Shown one piece after another: positions 24,938 to 34,983 of a stretch of DNA of 64,000 bases. Numbering within the stretch: position 1 is the first letter of the stretch; the number at the start of each line of letters is the position of its first letter. This DNA is from an uncultured Eubacteriales bacterium (GTDB lineage Bacteria; Bacillota; Clostridia; Christensenellales; Aristaeellaceae). Under the pieces are notes generated by a model. The model was not told the origin of the DNA and ran no database searches. It saw only the letters and a list, made by a program, of their open reading frames with translations. Both the position numbers and the translations under genes were made by a program. The stretch covers positions 61,886-125,885 of the forward strand of contig ONRC01000001.1 of assembly GCA_900320085.1 (NCBI GenBank). Direction: 5' to 3'.

Positions 24938-27345
24938 AGCGTGTTGTCAAGGTCAACAAAGAAACGCTCAACGCCATGCTGCCCCCCATCCCGGCCGATT
25001 TTGAACAGGACATGCGGAACATGCTGTTCGCCATGCCCGCCGAAACGGGAAAGAAAGGGAAACCGATGAAAAAGAGAATCTCTGTGGGCTTTGTGCTGGC
25101 CGTGGTTTTCACCCTGCTGGCCGCCAGCGCCCTGGCCGCCGTGCTGCTGGGCGGCAAGGATTTTGTGGAGCAGATCATGGCCCCCAAGGCGGTGGAAAAT
25201 ACCAGCCAGAACTTTACGAAAGAAGAGATTGCCGAAATCCTGAAAATCGCTGAGGAAAACAACCTGACCCTCAGCGACGTGGACGTGTACAGGCTGAACC
25301 ACCTGGGCGAAAGCGGCTACAGCAAGGAAGAACTGATGCGCCGGTTCGTGAAAACGGAGTACGGCTTCTACCCCGCCGCCTGGCCCATCGAGGTGCAGCA
25401 CTGGTACGAACAGCTGATGAAGGCCTGCGGGCTGGATCAAAGCGTGCACCAGATCAACGTGCTGCCCGAGGGCGACGAGATCACCGAGGAGCAGGCGGTG
25501 AAAATTGCCGAGGACTTCATTCATGACAAGTACGACCCCACCGTGGATCTGAACGACAAAGCCAAGTATCTCCGCTTCCTGACCTACAGGGAGCACAAGC
25601 TGGGCGACATAGTCTACCGGGAATGGAGCTTTTCCTACGAGGCGCAGGATTTGTACGGAACGGACTATTTCCTGACCCTGGACACAGCGGGAGCCATCAA
25701 GGCGGAGTACAGCGTGGACGGCATTTTAGGCACCAGCTACGCCATGCGCGGCCAGTTCATTGAGGACAGGTTCAAGCGGGTGTACGGCGACCAATTCGGC
25801 TTCGTGAACTGGGACAGCGCCATGCTGCTCAATTATCAGGACGCTCTGCGTCATCGGGAGCAGGTGGAGCCCAACAGCCCGCACATCCATCCCAGCGAGG
25901 AACACATTTTGGAAACCACCTACCTTCTGCCGAATGCTTCCTTCATTTCCAAGGAGGAGGCGATAGCCAAAGCAAAAGCCGCCTGCGGCGACCTGAACTA
26001 TGAAACGGTGTACACCTCCGGGGAAATGGCCGTGCTGATGAAAGACGGCGATACCCCCATCTGGAAGGTGACGCTGCAAATCCGGGCAGGCAGCCCGGCC
26101 TATGCGGAGGTGAACGCGACCACCGGCGAAGTCATCTCCACCTTCACCACCCAGCAGGAAACCACCTGGGAATGGCGCTCTTTCGTGCCCGAAAGCTATT
26201 GGGAAACCCACAAGCCCCGGGAGGGCTATCGCGCCGCCAGGCCCGAAAACACCGCCGCGGCAGTGAACGGCTTCCAGTATCCCGCCTTCTGGAACAGCGA
26301 AGAAATGCCCGAAAGCTACTGGGCCGCGCTGAACGCCATCGGTTACAATGAAGATACGATGGATGACATCTATACGAAATGGATAGACGACTACGGCTGG
26401 AACACCGACTTTTGGCCCCTGGAGGCTCAGGCGCTGGATTATCTGCTCCATGACCAGAATCCCGACGGAGCGCTCACGCACATTCCCGGCTTGCCCCGGG
26501 AAAACGACATCAGCCAGGAAGCGGCCCTGGAGATCGCCAGGACAGCGTTCAAGGACGAATTTGCCGACGAAGTGCCCACCCTGAACGTGAGCACCCTGCA
26601 GCCCGCGTTCCGCTACTGGGCCAATGACGATGGCCGCAGCAGCTGGCAGGTGATTTTCTACCGCGAGGACGGCAGCCAGGCGGGCGAAGTGTACCTGACG
26701 GCGGACACGGGCGAGGTATACGAGCTGCAATCCGCCGACGTCGCTGGCGTCCGGCACTATGCCGTATCCTACGATGAACCTCTGACCACGCCCGCCCCGC
26801 AGGAGGACGGCAGGCCCTGGTTCTGGGGGAAGGATTTCGCGCCCGCTTCCTTCTGGGACCAGCTGGATACCACGATGCAAAAGTACGGCGTGACTGCGGA
26901 AAACATTCAGGCGAAAGCCGATGCATGGTGTCAGGAATATGAGGATCAGGCCTTCTGGCCCCATGACTGCAAGCTGATGTATCAGATCCTCGCCCTGCTT
27001 TCGCCGGACGATCTGGAATATCCCGATCAGCCTTATCTGTACATCACCTTCCCTGATCCCGCGAAAAAAAGCCAGGCCGAAATCGAGGAAATCGCCTGGA
27101 AAGCCCTGCATGAGGTGGGCGACGAGCAGGTCGGCACGGACTGGCTGAACCAGCTTCGTATCGGTTCCGTCCTCATGACCCCAGGGGTGTACATCAATAC
27201 CGAGTTCCACGCGGGCACGACTTGGGTGGTGCAGTTCTACAACTACGACGTGCTGTACGATTACTGGGCCACCCGTGCCTGGGTGTTTATCACTGAGGAC
27301 GGCGAAGTGATCCACGCCGAGCTGGATTTGTATGGCAATGGATAA
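24934..27345 (+). CDS. Large membrane-anchored PepSY-like protein, probable anti-sigma partner
   Basis: The 803-aa protein has about 45 cytosolic residues, one membrane helix (about 48-70, ISVGFVLAVVFTLLAASALAAVLL) and about 730 extracytoplasmic residues. These contain PepSY-like units (ITEEQAVKIAEDFI; ISKEEAIAKAKAACG; ISQEAALEIARTAF) and three related helical modules ending in FWP or AWP (around residues 145, 490 and 675), so the ectodomain is internally repetitive. Its ATG overlaps the ECF sigma stop. The topology and coupling suggest an anti-sigma factor that senses something outside the cell; binding has not been shown. No terminator for this strand was seen after it. Confidence 0.75.
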   Translation: MKRVVKVNKETLNAMLPPIPADFEQDMRNMLFAMPAETGKKGKPMKKRISVGFVLAVVFTLLAASALAAVLLGGKDFVEQIMAPKAVENTSQNFTKEEIAEILKIAEENNLTLSDVDVYRLNHLGESGYSKEELMRRFVKTEYGFYPAAWPIEVQHWYEQLMKACGLDQSVHQINVLPEGDEITEEQAVKIAEDFIHDKYDPTVDLNDKAKYLRFLTYREHKLGDIVYREWSFSYEAQDLYGTDYFLTLDTAGAIKAEYSVDGILGTSYAMRGQFIEDRFKRVYGDQFGFVNWDSAMLLNYQDALRHREQVEPNSPHIHPSEEHILETTYLLPNASFISKEEAIAKAKAACGDLNYETVYTSGEMAVLMKDGDTPIWKVTLQIRAGSPAYAEVNATTGEVISTFTTQQETTWEWRSFVPESYWETHKPREGYRAARPENTAAAVNGFQYPAFWNSEEMPESYWAALNAIGYNEDTMDDIYTKWIDDYGWNTDFWPLEAQALDYLLHDQNPDGALTHIPGLPRENDISQEAALEIARTAFKDEFADEVPTLNVSTLQPAFRYWANDDGRSSWQVIFYREDGSQAGEVYLTADTGEVYELQSADVAGVRHYAVSYDEPLTTPAPQEDGRPWFWGKDFAPASFWDQLDTTMQKYGVTAENIQAKADAWCQEYEDQAFWPHDCKLMYQILALLSPDDLEYPDQPYLYITFPDPAKKSQAEIEEIAWKALHEVGDEQVGTDWLNQLRIGSVLMTPGVYINTEFHAGTTWVVQFYNYDVLYDYWATRAWVFITEDGEVIHAELDLYGNG

Positions 27346-27385
27346 ACGGTTACTGTTCCACTCTTAAAATCATAATAACGTGGTA

Positions 27386-27415
27386 CAAAAACGCCGGGGA
27401 GCAATTTCCCCGGCG
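27386..27415 (-). terminator. Terminator of gdhA
   Basis: A perfect 9-bp stem CGCCGGGGA/TCCCCGGCG (27392-27400, 27407-27415) with a 6-nt loop has a T run on the minus strand (27387-27391). It lies 26 bases after the gdhA stop. Confidence 0.88.
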
Positions 27416-27441
27416 TGAATTGATTGAATAAGCAAAAGGAA

Positions 27442-28911
<1,470 letters not shown>

Positions 28912-30762
28912 TTATGCGTTTTCCGTCCGGCCCAGGATCTCCATGGCCTGCTCCTCCTGGAACTGGTTGGTGTACAGCTTGTAGTACGCGCCCTTCTGTC
29001 TCAGCAGCTCCTGGTGGGTGCCCATTTCCTTGATCTTGCCGTCGTCGATCACCAGGATGCGGTCGGCGGTGCGGACGGTGGACAGGCGGTGGGCGATGAT
29101 GAAGGAGGTGCGGCCGTGCAGTACTTTGGCGATAGCGTTCTGGATGATCTGCTCGGTCTGGGTGTCCACGGAGGAGGTGGCCTCGTCCAGCACGAAAATG
29201 CGCGGGTCGGCCAGGATGGCGCGGGCAAAGGAAATGAGCTGCTTTTCGCCGGTGGACAGGCGGCTGCCGCCCTCCCCCACGTCGGAATCGTAGCCCTTGT
29301 CCATCCTGAGGATGAATGGCTCGGCGTTCACCAGCCGCGCGGCTTCCTCCACCTCCTCGTCGGAGGCGTTCAGGCGCGCGTAGCGGATGTTGTCCCGCAC
29401 GGTGCCGGAAAAGAGGCGCGGCTCCTGGAGCACGTAGCCTAAGTTGCTTTGCAGCCAAAGCTGGCTGCGCTCCTTGTAGTTGACCCCGTCGATCTTGATT
29501 TCCCCCGCCGTGGGCTCATAGAAGCGGCAAATCAAGTTCACCACCGTGGATTTGCCCGCGCCGGTCGGGCCGACGAGGGCGATGATCTCCCCCGCTTTGA
29601 TTTTCAGATTGAAGTCAGACAGCACCTTTTCGCCTTCCTTGTACTGGAAGTCCACGTGGCAGAACTCCACGTCGCCCCGCAGGACGGGCCAGTTCTCCTT
29701 CTTCGGGTGGAAGTTGTCGCCGAACACCGCCTCCACCTCGGGGGTGTCCACAATGTCCGGTTCCGTTTCCAGCAGCGTCAGCACGCGCTCCGCCGCGGCC
29801 TGGGCGGACTGCAATTCCGCGAACACGTTGGCGATGTTGCGGATGGGCTCGAAAAACTGAATGGTGTAGTTGACAAACAATTGCAGCACGCCCAGAGTCA
29901 TGCCGCCGATCAGCACCTCGTGACCGCCTTTCCACAGAGCGTAGGCCGTTGCCAGGGAACCCAGGGCCACCACGATGGGCAGATACACCGCCGACAGGGA
30001 CGCCGCGCGGACGGAGGAGCGCTTCATTTCTTTGGTCAGGACGGTGAACTCCCGCATGTTCTGCTCCTCACGCACCAGGGTCTTGGTGGTCTTTGCCCCC
30101 ATGATGCCCTCGTTGAACGCGCCGGTGATCTGGCTGTTGGTCTTGCGCACGGCGCGATAGGATTTGAGGATCTTCTGCTGGAACCACCAGCTCACCACCG
30201 CCAGCGGTGGCACCACCAGCAGCACCATCAGGGTGAGCTTTACGTTGTGGGCGAACATGGCGGCGCTGGTCGCAACGATCATGACGCCGCCCCAGGCCAG
30301 GTCCAGCAGCGACCAGCCGATGGTTTCGCCCAAGCGCTGGGTGTCGCTGGTCATGCGGCTCATGAGGTAGCCCACGGGCATCCGGTCGTAATAGGAGAAG
30401 GGCAGCTCTTGCAGTTTGCGGAAGGCCTGCTTGCGGATGGTGTAGCACACGCCCACCTCGATCTTGCCCCCCAGGTACAGGAAATAATAGATGTTCGCCA
30501 CCTGCACCAGCAGCACCAGCGCGTACATAAATACGAACACCGGCACGCCCTCCATGGTGCCGGGGCGGTTCAGGGTGGGGATGAAATGGTCGATGGCGTA
30601 GGTGGTCATCAGCGGGAAAATCACGTCGCACGCCGCCGTGACCCCCATCACCACCATCAGCTTATATAAGTCCTTGTGGTATTCCCTGGCGTAGCGCAGG
30701 ATTTTCTTCCACAGGGTCAGGGAGAATCGCTGGGTATAGTCCTTTTCTTCAATTTGCTGCAT
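28912..30762 (-). CDS. ABC exporter half-transporter, BmrD/YheH-like
   Basis: The 616-aa protein has a six-helix type IV exporter domain (about residues 25-330) and an ATPase domain with Walker A GPTGAGKST (Gly398), a degenerate signature LSTGEKQ in place of LSGGQ, and Walker B VLDEATSS with catalytic Glu527. Its partner shows the opposite pattern, so together they form one working and one degenerate ATP site, as in BmrCD and TM287/288 drug exporters. The frame extends upstream, but the ATG at 30760-30762 (GGAGG 11 bases before) overlaps the partner's stop by 14 bases, so the pair is coupled. Likely substrates are lipophilic drugs or peptides; not determinable here. Confidence 0.9.
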   Translation of the reverse strand: MQQIEEKDYTQRFSLTLWKKILRYAREYHKDLYKLMVVMGVTAACDVIFPLMTTYAIDHFIPTLNRPGTMEGVPVFVFMYALVLLVQVANIYYFLYLGGKIEVGVCYTIRKQAFRKLQELPFSYYDRMPVGYLMSRMTSDTQRLGETIGWSLLDLAWGGVMIVATSAAMFAHNVKLTLMVLLVVPPLAVVSWWFQQKILKSYRAVRKTNSQITGAFNEGIMGAKTTKTLVREEQNMREFTVLTKEMKRSSVRAASLSAVYLPIVVALGSLATAYALWKGGHEVLIGGMTLGVLQLFVNYTIQFFEPIRNIANVFAELQSAQAAAERVLTLLETEPDIVDTPEVEAVFGDNFHPKKENWPVLRGDVEFCHVDFQYKEGEKVLSDFNLKIKAGEIIALVGPTGAGKSTVVNLICRFYEPTAGEIKIDGVNYKERSQLWLQSNLGYVLQEPRLFSGTVRDNIRYARLNASDEEVEEAARLVNAEPFILRMDKGYDSDVGEGGSRLSTGEKQLISFARAILADPRIFVLDEATSSVDTQTEQIIQNAIAKVLHGRTSFIIAHRLSTVRTADRILVIDDGKIKEMGTHQELLRQKGAYYKLYTNQFQEEQAMEILGRTENA

Positions 30763-32587
30763 AAGCCGTCTCGCCTCCTTCCCGCTTGTCGGCTTTGAAT
30801 TCTTCTTCCAAGGCAGTCTGAATATTGAAGATTTTACTGTACAGGCCGCTCTGGTGAATGAGTTCGTCATGTGTGCCCTGCTGGGTCACTTTGCCGTCCT
30901 CCATCACCAGGATCAGATCGGCCTGGGAAAGCGTCACGATGCGGTGGCTGATGATGATGGTGGTGGTATCCTTGCTGCGCTGCTTCAGCGCGGCGCGGAT
31001 CTGGGCGTCGGTTTCGGTGTCCACGGCGGACAGGGAATCGTCAAAGATCAGGATGTCATTGTCCTTCATCAGCGTCCGGGCGATGGCGACGCGCTGCTTC
31101 TGCCCGCCGGAGAGGGTCACGCCCCGCTCGCCCACCAGGGTGTCAAAGCCCTTGTCGCTGTCCAGGATGAATTCCTTCGCCGCGGCGTCGGTAACGGCCC
31201 GGTCGATTTCCTCGTCCGTGGCGTCCTTCCGGGCGATGGCGACGTTTTCTTTCAGCGTCTTGGAGTAGAGGAACGGCTCCTGCAAGACCAGCCCCACCCG
31301 CGAACGCAGGTAGTACCGGTCGATCTCATTGATAGGCGTGCCGCCGATGCGGATCTCGCCCCGCTCCACGTCGAACAGCCGCTGGATCAGATGCACCACG
31401 GTGGATTTCCCGCTGCCCGTGGCACCCAGGATGGCGACGGTTTTCCCGGCGGGGATGGTGAAGCTCATGTCGCTGAGCACGTCGCGGCCTTCAGCGTAGC
31501 CGAAGGAAACGTGGTCGAATACGATGTCGCCTTTCAGCGGCGGCTTCTTGGCGCCTGGTTCCTCCGGTTCCTCGGGTACGCCTAAAATTTCCTGAATGCG
31601 GTCCATGGCCACCTTGCTCTTGCCCGCGTCGGAAAGGATACGGCCCAGCTGCCGGATGGGCCAGAGCAGCTTCCAGATGTAAGTCGTGAAGATGATCAGC
31701 CCGCCCACGGTGATTTCCCCGCGGATGGCGAAGTACACGCAGGCCAGCAGGGTGATCATGGACTGGGTCATAGACATGAAATCGCTGGTCGCCCAGTACA
31801 CCGCCAGCAGGTTGCAGAGCTTGAAGCTCTTTTTCCGGAAATCGGAGGACACCTTTTCAAACTTTTCGACCTCGTATTCCTGCTGGCCGAAAGCGCGCAC
31901 CACGCGCACGCCGGTCAGGTTCTCCTGCAAAACGGCGCTCATCTTGCCTTCCGCCTCGTCGGACAGGCGGAAGTTTTTGATGACCCAGCGGAAGAACAGC
32001 CAGGCGAACAGGAACAGCCCGGGAATCATGATCATGCTGATCAGCGTGATTTTCACGTTTTCCCGGAACAGGTACACCAGGGCGATGGTGATTGCCAGCA
32101 GGGCGTTCACCACCTGCATGAGCTGCATACTGAGAAACCTGCGCACCGTTTCCACATCGCTGGTGCAGCGCTGCACCAGGTCACCCGTCTCGGCCTTTAC
32201 ATGGTAAGAGAAGGGCAGCCGCTGGATGTGACCGTACAGGCTTTCGCGCAGGGTGAGGCTGACGTTTTCTCCCGCCACGGCCTGGGCCCGGCCCTTGCCA
32301 AAGCCGAACACACCGCTGAGGATATTCAGCCCTACCAGCATGAGCCCCACGATCCACAGGTTCCGGGCCATGAACTCCGGCCCGCCCAGGGCGTTGACCC
32401 AGGCGTTCACGAACCCCGGCATCCGGCTGGGCTTGCCCTGCAAATAATAATCCAGCGTTTCGGCCAGCAGCACCGGCGTGATGAACTCGATCGCCACGGT
32501 GATCACCGTGCACACCAGCGCCGCGGCGAAATGCCAGGCGTTGTCCCGAACCAGCTTCCGCATCATGTGCGGATATTGACGCTGCAT
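30749..32587 (-). CDS. ABC exporter half-transporter, BmrC/YheI-like
   Basis: The 612-aa protein has six membrane helices (about residues 18-320) and an ATPase domain with Walker A GATGSGKST (Gly388), an intact LSGGQ signature and Walker B ILIFDDS, where Asp517 replaces the catalytic Glu. That replacement is diagnostic of the degenerate half of heterodimeric exporters. The start has AGGAGG eight bases upstream. The gene is first of the pair and lies downstream of a promoter, 39-codon ORF and terminator (32720-32971), the same order as bmrB-bmrC-bmrD in B. subtilis, where the leader peptide controls transcription into the exporter genes. Part of a heptamer-armed repeat lies between terminator and start. 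Confidence 0.9.
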   Translation of the reverse strand: MQRQYPHMMRKLVRDNAWHFAAALVCTVITVAIEFITPVLLAETLDYYLQGKPSRMPGFVNAWVNALGGPEFMARNLWIVGLMLVGLNILSGVFGFGKGRAQAVAGENVSLTLRESLYGHIQRLPFSYHVKAETGDLVQRCTSDVETVRRFLSMQLMQVVNALLAITIALVYLFRENVKITLISMIMIPGLFLFAWLFFRWVIKNFRLSDEAEGKMSAVLQENLTGVRVVRAFGQQEYEVEKFEKVSSDFRKKSFKLCNLLAVYWATSDFMSMTQSMITLLACVYFAIRGEITVGGLIIFTTYIWKLLWPIRQLGRILSDAGKSKVAMDRIQEILGVPEEPEEPGAKKPPLKGDIVFDHVSFGYAEGRDVLSDMSFTIPAGKTVAILGATGSGKSTVVHLIQRLFDVERGEIRIGGTPINEIDRYYLRSRVGLVLQEPFLYSKTLKENVAIARKDATDEEIDRAVTDAAAKEFILDSDKGFDTLVGERGVTLSGGQKQRVAIARTLMKDNDILIFDDSLSAVDTETDAQIRAALKQRSKDTTTIIISHRIVTLSQADLILVMEDGKVTQQGTHDELIHQSGLYSKIFNIQTALEEEFKADKREGGETAYAAN

Positions 32588-32636
32588 AAGGAATCCCTCC
32601 TTTGGGAATTTGATTGGAAATCATTTGATTAGGTAA

Positions 32637-32717
32637 AGTTCTAAGTTCTAAGCAAATAGCGTTATGAGATTGCCAATTTCTTTTATTTCCGTCATGATAA
32701 TCTTTGAGTTTAGAGCT
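32637..32717. repeat. Heptamer-armed inverted repeat, copy 3 (degenerate)
   Basis: The left arm is two tandem AGTTCTA units (32637-32650). The right arm has decayed to TAGAGCT (32711-32717) with a weaker unit before it. The position between the leader terminator and the first exporter gene means it would lie in the exporter mRNA. Confidence 0.5.
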
Positions 32718-32719
32718 GC

Positions 32720-32760
32720 AAAAAAACAGGCCATCGGCTTTCGCAGCCCATGACCTGTTT
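32720..32760 (-). terminator. Strong terminator, probable attenuator before the exporter operon
   Basis: On the minus strand AAACAGGTCAT pairs with ATGGCCTGTTT (11 bp, one wobble), with an inner GGCT/AGCC helix and a GCGAA loop, and seven Ts follow (32726-32720). It lies 27 bases after the stop of the 39-codon ORF and 133 bases before the exporter start. As no other gene is present upstream on this strand, it should act on the leader transcript. Confidence 0.88.
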
Positions 32761-32786
32761 CGCGTGCATTTATGCGTTATAAAACG

Positions 32787-32906
32787 CTAAAAGCATACAG
32801 GCGGCCGCAAAAAAGCGCAGAAAACTGCATGGAATGCGGGCAGAAGGACAGACTTCGCCCCTTGATTGTTCATACCAATTTGATTCAATCGATTAATCAT
32901 GGTCAT
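32787..32906 (-). CDS. 39-aa leader peptide of the BmrCD-like exporter operon
   Basis: This short ORF encodes 39 residues starting MTMINRLNQIG and ending FLRPPVCF. It begins at the ATG 32904-32906, eight bases after a perfect AGGAGG (32915-32920), and lies about 30 bases downstream of a near-consensus promoter (32943-32971). A terminator follows its stop. Promoter, ribosome site, ORF, terminator and then a BmrC/BmrD-type pair reproduce the layout of bmrB in B. subtilis, whose translation under ribosome-targeting drugs releases a transcriptional attenuator. Function as a regulator rather than as a peptide product is inferred. The peptide itself matches nothing I know. A six-base match (ATGACC at its start codon) to the terminator stem GGTCAT is the only pairing I noticed. 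Confidence 0.7.
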   Translation of the reverse strand: MTMINRLNQIGMNNQGAKSVLLPAFHAVFCAFLRPPVCF

Positions 32907-32942
32907 CCTTGCGGCCTCCTTTCTGCTCAAAATTTCGCTTAC

Positions 32943-32971
32943 AGTATAAGGGATAAGACATATATTGTCAA
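32943..32971 (-). promoter_or_regulatory. Near-consensus sigma-A promoter of the leader/exporter operon
   Basis: On the minus strand TTGACA (32966-32971), 17-bp spacer, TATACT (32943-32948). This is among the strongest promoters in the window and has only the 39-codon ORF and the exporter genes downstream. Confidence 0.88.
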
Positions 32972-33013
32972 CCCGGAAAACGGAAGATTTTTGTATACAA
33001 TGGGTTGTACTAT

Positions 33014-33379
33014 ATCACTGACTTAAAGGGACACTTTCATTCACTAACACAAGTATGAAAGGTACCTCCAAAAGCCTTCCCCTCGCAGGGGAAGGTGGGC
33101 CGCGCGGAATCAAGATTGAGAGAGAAGTCAAGCCTTTTCGCGCGGCTCGGATGAGGTGTACTCGCTCGATAATATATGAGCATGAAACAAGGAGGAGCAC
33201 CTCATCCGTCAGACGCGAATTGACTTGCTAAAACTTTCCATCTTGGTTCCGCGTCTGACACCATCCGGGGCTGCCGCCCGGCCTTCGCTGAAAACAGTCC
33301 ACTGGACTGTTTTCCTGGCGCTGCGGCCCCCCTGCGAGGGGAAGGCTTTTGGCGACACCCTTCAAACTATGTCAGTGAT
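33014..33379. repeat. Composite palindrome (perfect 24-bp outer inverted repeat with inner hairpins)
   Basis: A perfect 24-bp inverted repeat (33068-33091 with 33329-33352) encloses at least three further inverted repeats: GGATGAGGTG/CACCTCATCC (33149-33158, 33198-33207), GTCAGACGCG/CGCGTCTGAC (33208-33217, 33250-33259), and GAAAACAGTCC-ACT-GGACTGTTTTC (33290-33314). A 9-bp pair ATCACTGAC/GTCAGTGAT (33014-33022, 33371-33379) lies outside. The left 24-mer is itself a hairpin (CTTCCCC-TCGCA-GGGGAAG). No gene is supported between 32972 and 33496. Confidence 0.8.
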
Positions 33380-33420
33380 TCAAACGCCCTTTCAATCCCT
33401 GCAGTTCAGCAGATACTTTT

Positions 33421-33476
33421 TTCGACTTCGTTTGCATCGGCTTTCGACGCTTAGACGGCCTTTGTTGCCCTATACT
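33421..33476 (+). promoter_or_regulatory. Candidate Spo0A-activated spoIIGA promoter
   Basis: TATACT (33471-33476) has TTCGAC at 33443-33448, a 22-bp spacing, and another TTCGAC 22 bp further up (33421-33426). The B. subtilis spoIIG promoter also has 22-bp spacing with Spo0A boxes (TTCGACA on one strand) overlapping the -35. The resemblance is suggestive. The predicted leader would be short (about 15 bases), which is a weakness. Confidence 0.4.
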
Positions 33477-33496
33477 TTTTCCCGGAGGACAGGCCG

Positions 33497-34288
33497 ATGC
33501 GGATATATGGAGAAGCGTATCTGTTCATCAATTTCTGGATGGATTTTCTTTCGCTGCTGATTGCGGCGCGGCTGCGGCGTGCACGGTTTCGCAGCATGCG
33601 GGCGGCGGCCGGCGCGGCGGTCGGGGCCGTGTACGCGTTGGCAGCATGGGCAGGCAGCGGCGCGCTGCGTGGCTTTCCCGCGCTGTTGTTAACCACACTG
33701 GCAATCACGCTGATTGCCTTTGGAAAAAGCGGCGTTTTCCTGTTTCCCTGGGTCACGGCGTCGGCGCTGCTGCTGTGCGGACTGGCCGACGCGCTGCTGA
33801 AAAACGGCGCTTCATCCGCTGCGGTGCTGGCTGGATGCGGTCTTGCGGCGCTGAGCATGACCCTGATGCAGAGCAGGCGGGCTCCGGCAGCAGAAAATAC
33901 AGGCGAACTGATCCTTGCCTACCGCGGCCATACCGTTCAGCTGCCCGCTATGCGGGACAGCGGCAACCTGCTGACGGACGCCGCCACCGGTCTGCCTGTA
34001 ATCGTCGCGCCGGAGCAAGCTATCGTTTCTCTGCTCCCAACGGGTGTCGAAACCGCAAACCTTTCCACCCTGCCGTCCGGCTGGCGTCTGCTGCCCATTC
34101 GCACAGCGGCAGGGAATGCCACGCTCATGTGCTTCCGCGCGGACAAGACGGAAATTCAGGAAAACGGCAAAGTCCGCGCCATTGACGCGGTCATCGCCAT
34201 TTCAGGCTTTTCCGAAAAGGCCGCGCTGGTTCCGGGTGATCTTTTTCAGACTGAGAGGGGGAAATCGTTATGCAGAACCATGAAGTGA
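33497..34288 (+). CDS. spoIIGA: SpoIIGA, sigma-E processing aspartic peptidase
   Basis: SpoIIGA sits in the mother-cell side of the sporulation septum and removes the pro-sequence of sigma-E after SpoIIR signalling. The 263-aa protein has about five membrane helices in its first 125 residues ([16 protein letters not shown] onwards) and a C-terminal peptidase domain whose catalytic Asp lies in RDSGNLLTD (Asp154). It is shorter than the 309-aa B. subtilis protein. The ATG has GGAGG eight bases upstream. It overlaps sigE by 19 bases, the standard spoIIG operon. The promoter region carries Spo0A-like boxes. Confidence 0.93.
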   Translation: MRIYGEAYLFINFWMDFLSLLIAARLRRARFRSMRAAAGAAVGAVYALAAWAGSGALRGFPALLLTTLAITLIAFGKSGVFLFPWVTASALLLCGLADALLKNGASSAAVLAGCGLAALSMTLMQSRRAPAAENTGELILAYRGHTVQLPAMRDSGNLLTDAATGLPVIVAPEQAIVSLLPTGVETANLSTLPSGWRLLPIRTAAGNATLMCFRADKTEIQENGKVRAIDAVIAISGFSEKAALVPGDLFQTERGKSLCRTMK

Positions 34289-34983
34289 AGAAGTGGATGG
34301 TTTTATTTTTTTCGCGTTTGCGACCGGACGGGGTGCATTATATCGGTGGGGCTGATCCCCTGCCCCGGCCCCTGACCCCGGAGGAAGAGTTGGAATTGGT
34401 CGCCCGGCTTCCCCAGGACGATGGCACGGTGCGTTCCATCCTGATCGAGAGGAACCTGCGGCTGGTGGTGTTCATCGCCAAGAAGTTTGAAAACACTGCC
34501 GTTGGCATCGAGGATTTGATTTCCATTGGCACCATCGGCCTGATCAAAGCCGTGAACACCTTCAATCCCGACAAAAAAATCAAGCTGGCGACATACGCCA
34601 GCCGGTGCATCGAAAACGAGGTGCTCATGTACCTGCGCCACACCAGCCGATTAAAATATGAAGTATCCCTGGACGAGCCGCTCAAAACCGACTGGGATGG
34701 CAACAAATTGCTCCTCTCCGACGTGCTGGGCACGGAAAGCGACCTGGTATCCCGGGGCATGGAGGAGGACGCGGAAAAGCAGCTGCTGGGCAGCGCGCTA
34801 TCCCGCCTGACGCCCCGGGAGCAGCGCATCATGAGGATGCGCTTCGGCCTGGGCGGCGGCCGGGAAATGACGCAAAAGGAGGTGGCCGATCAGCTCGGCA
34901 TCTCCCAGTCCTACATTTCCCGGCTCGAAAAGCGCATCCTGTCACGGCTGCAAAATGAGATGGTCAAAGCGTCGGGTAGCTGA
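34270..34983 (+). CDS. sigE: Sigma-E, early mother-cell sporulation sigma factor
   Basis: The 237-aa protein is a sigma-70 family member with region 2 ([56 protein letters not shown] read in parts) and region 4 ([26 protein letters not shown]), closely following B. subtilis SigE, including [10 protein letters not shown]. The N-terminus [20 protein letters not shown] before VHYIGG is a short amphipathic pro-sequence of about 20 residues that SpoIIGA would remove. The ATG at 34270 lies in the end of spoIIGA with AGAGGGGG upstream. SigG, which often follows, is not here: a convergent gene overlaps its last 20 bases. Confidence 0.95.
   Translation: MQNHEVKKWMVLFFSRLRPDGVHYIGGADPLPRPLTPEEELELVARLPQDDGTVRSILIERNLRLVVFIAKKFENTAVGIEDLISIGTIGLIKAVNTFNPDKKIKLATYASRCIENEVLMYLRHTSRLKYEVSLDEPLKTDWDGNKLLLSDVLGTESDLVSRGMEEDAEKQLLGSALSRLTPREQRIMRMRFGLGGGREMTQKEVADQLGISQSYISRLEKRILSRLQNEMVKASGS

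Noticed and set aside
33015..33200. Short open frame on the minus strand upstream of the 39-codon leader ORF
   Set aside because: It runs through the composite palindrome, lacks a ribosome site and precedes the mapped-looking promoter at 32943-32971.
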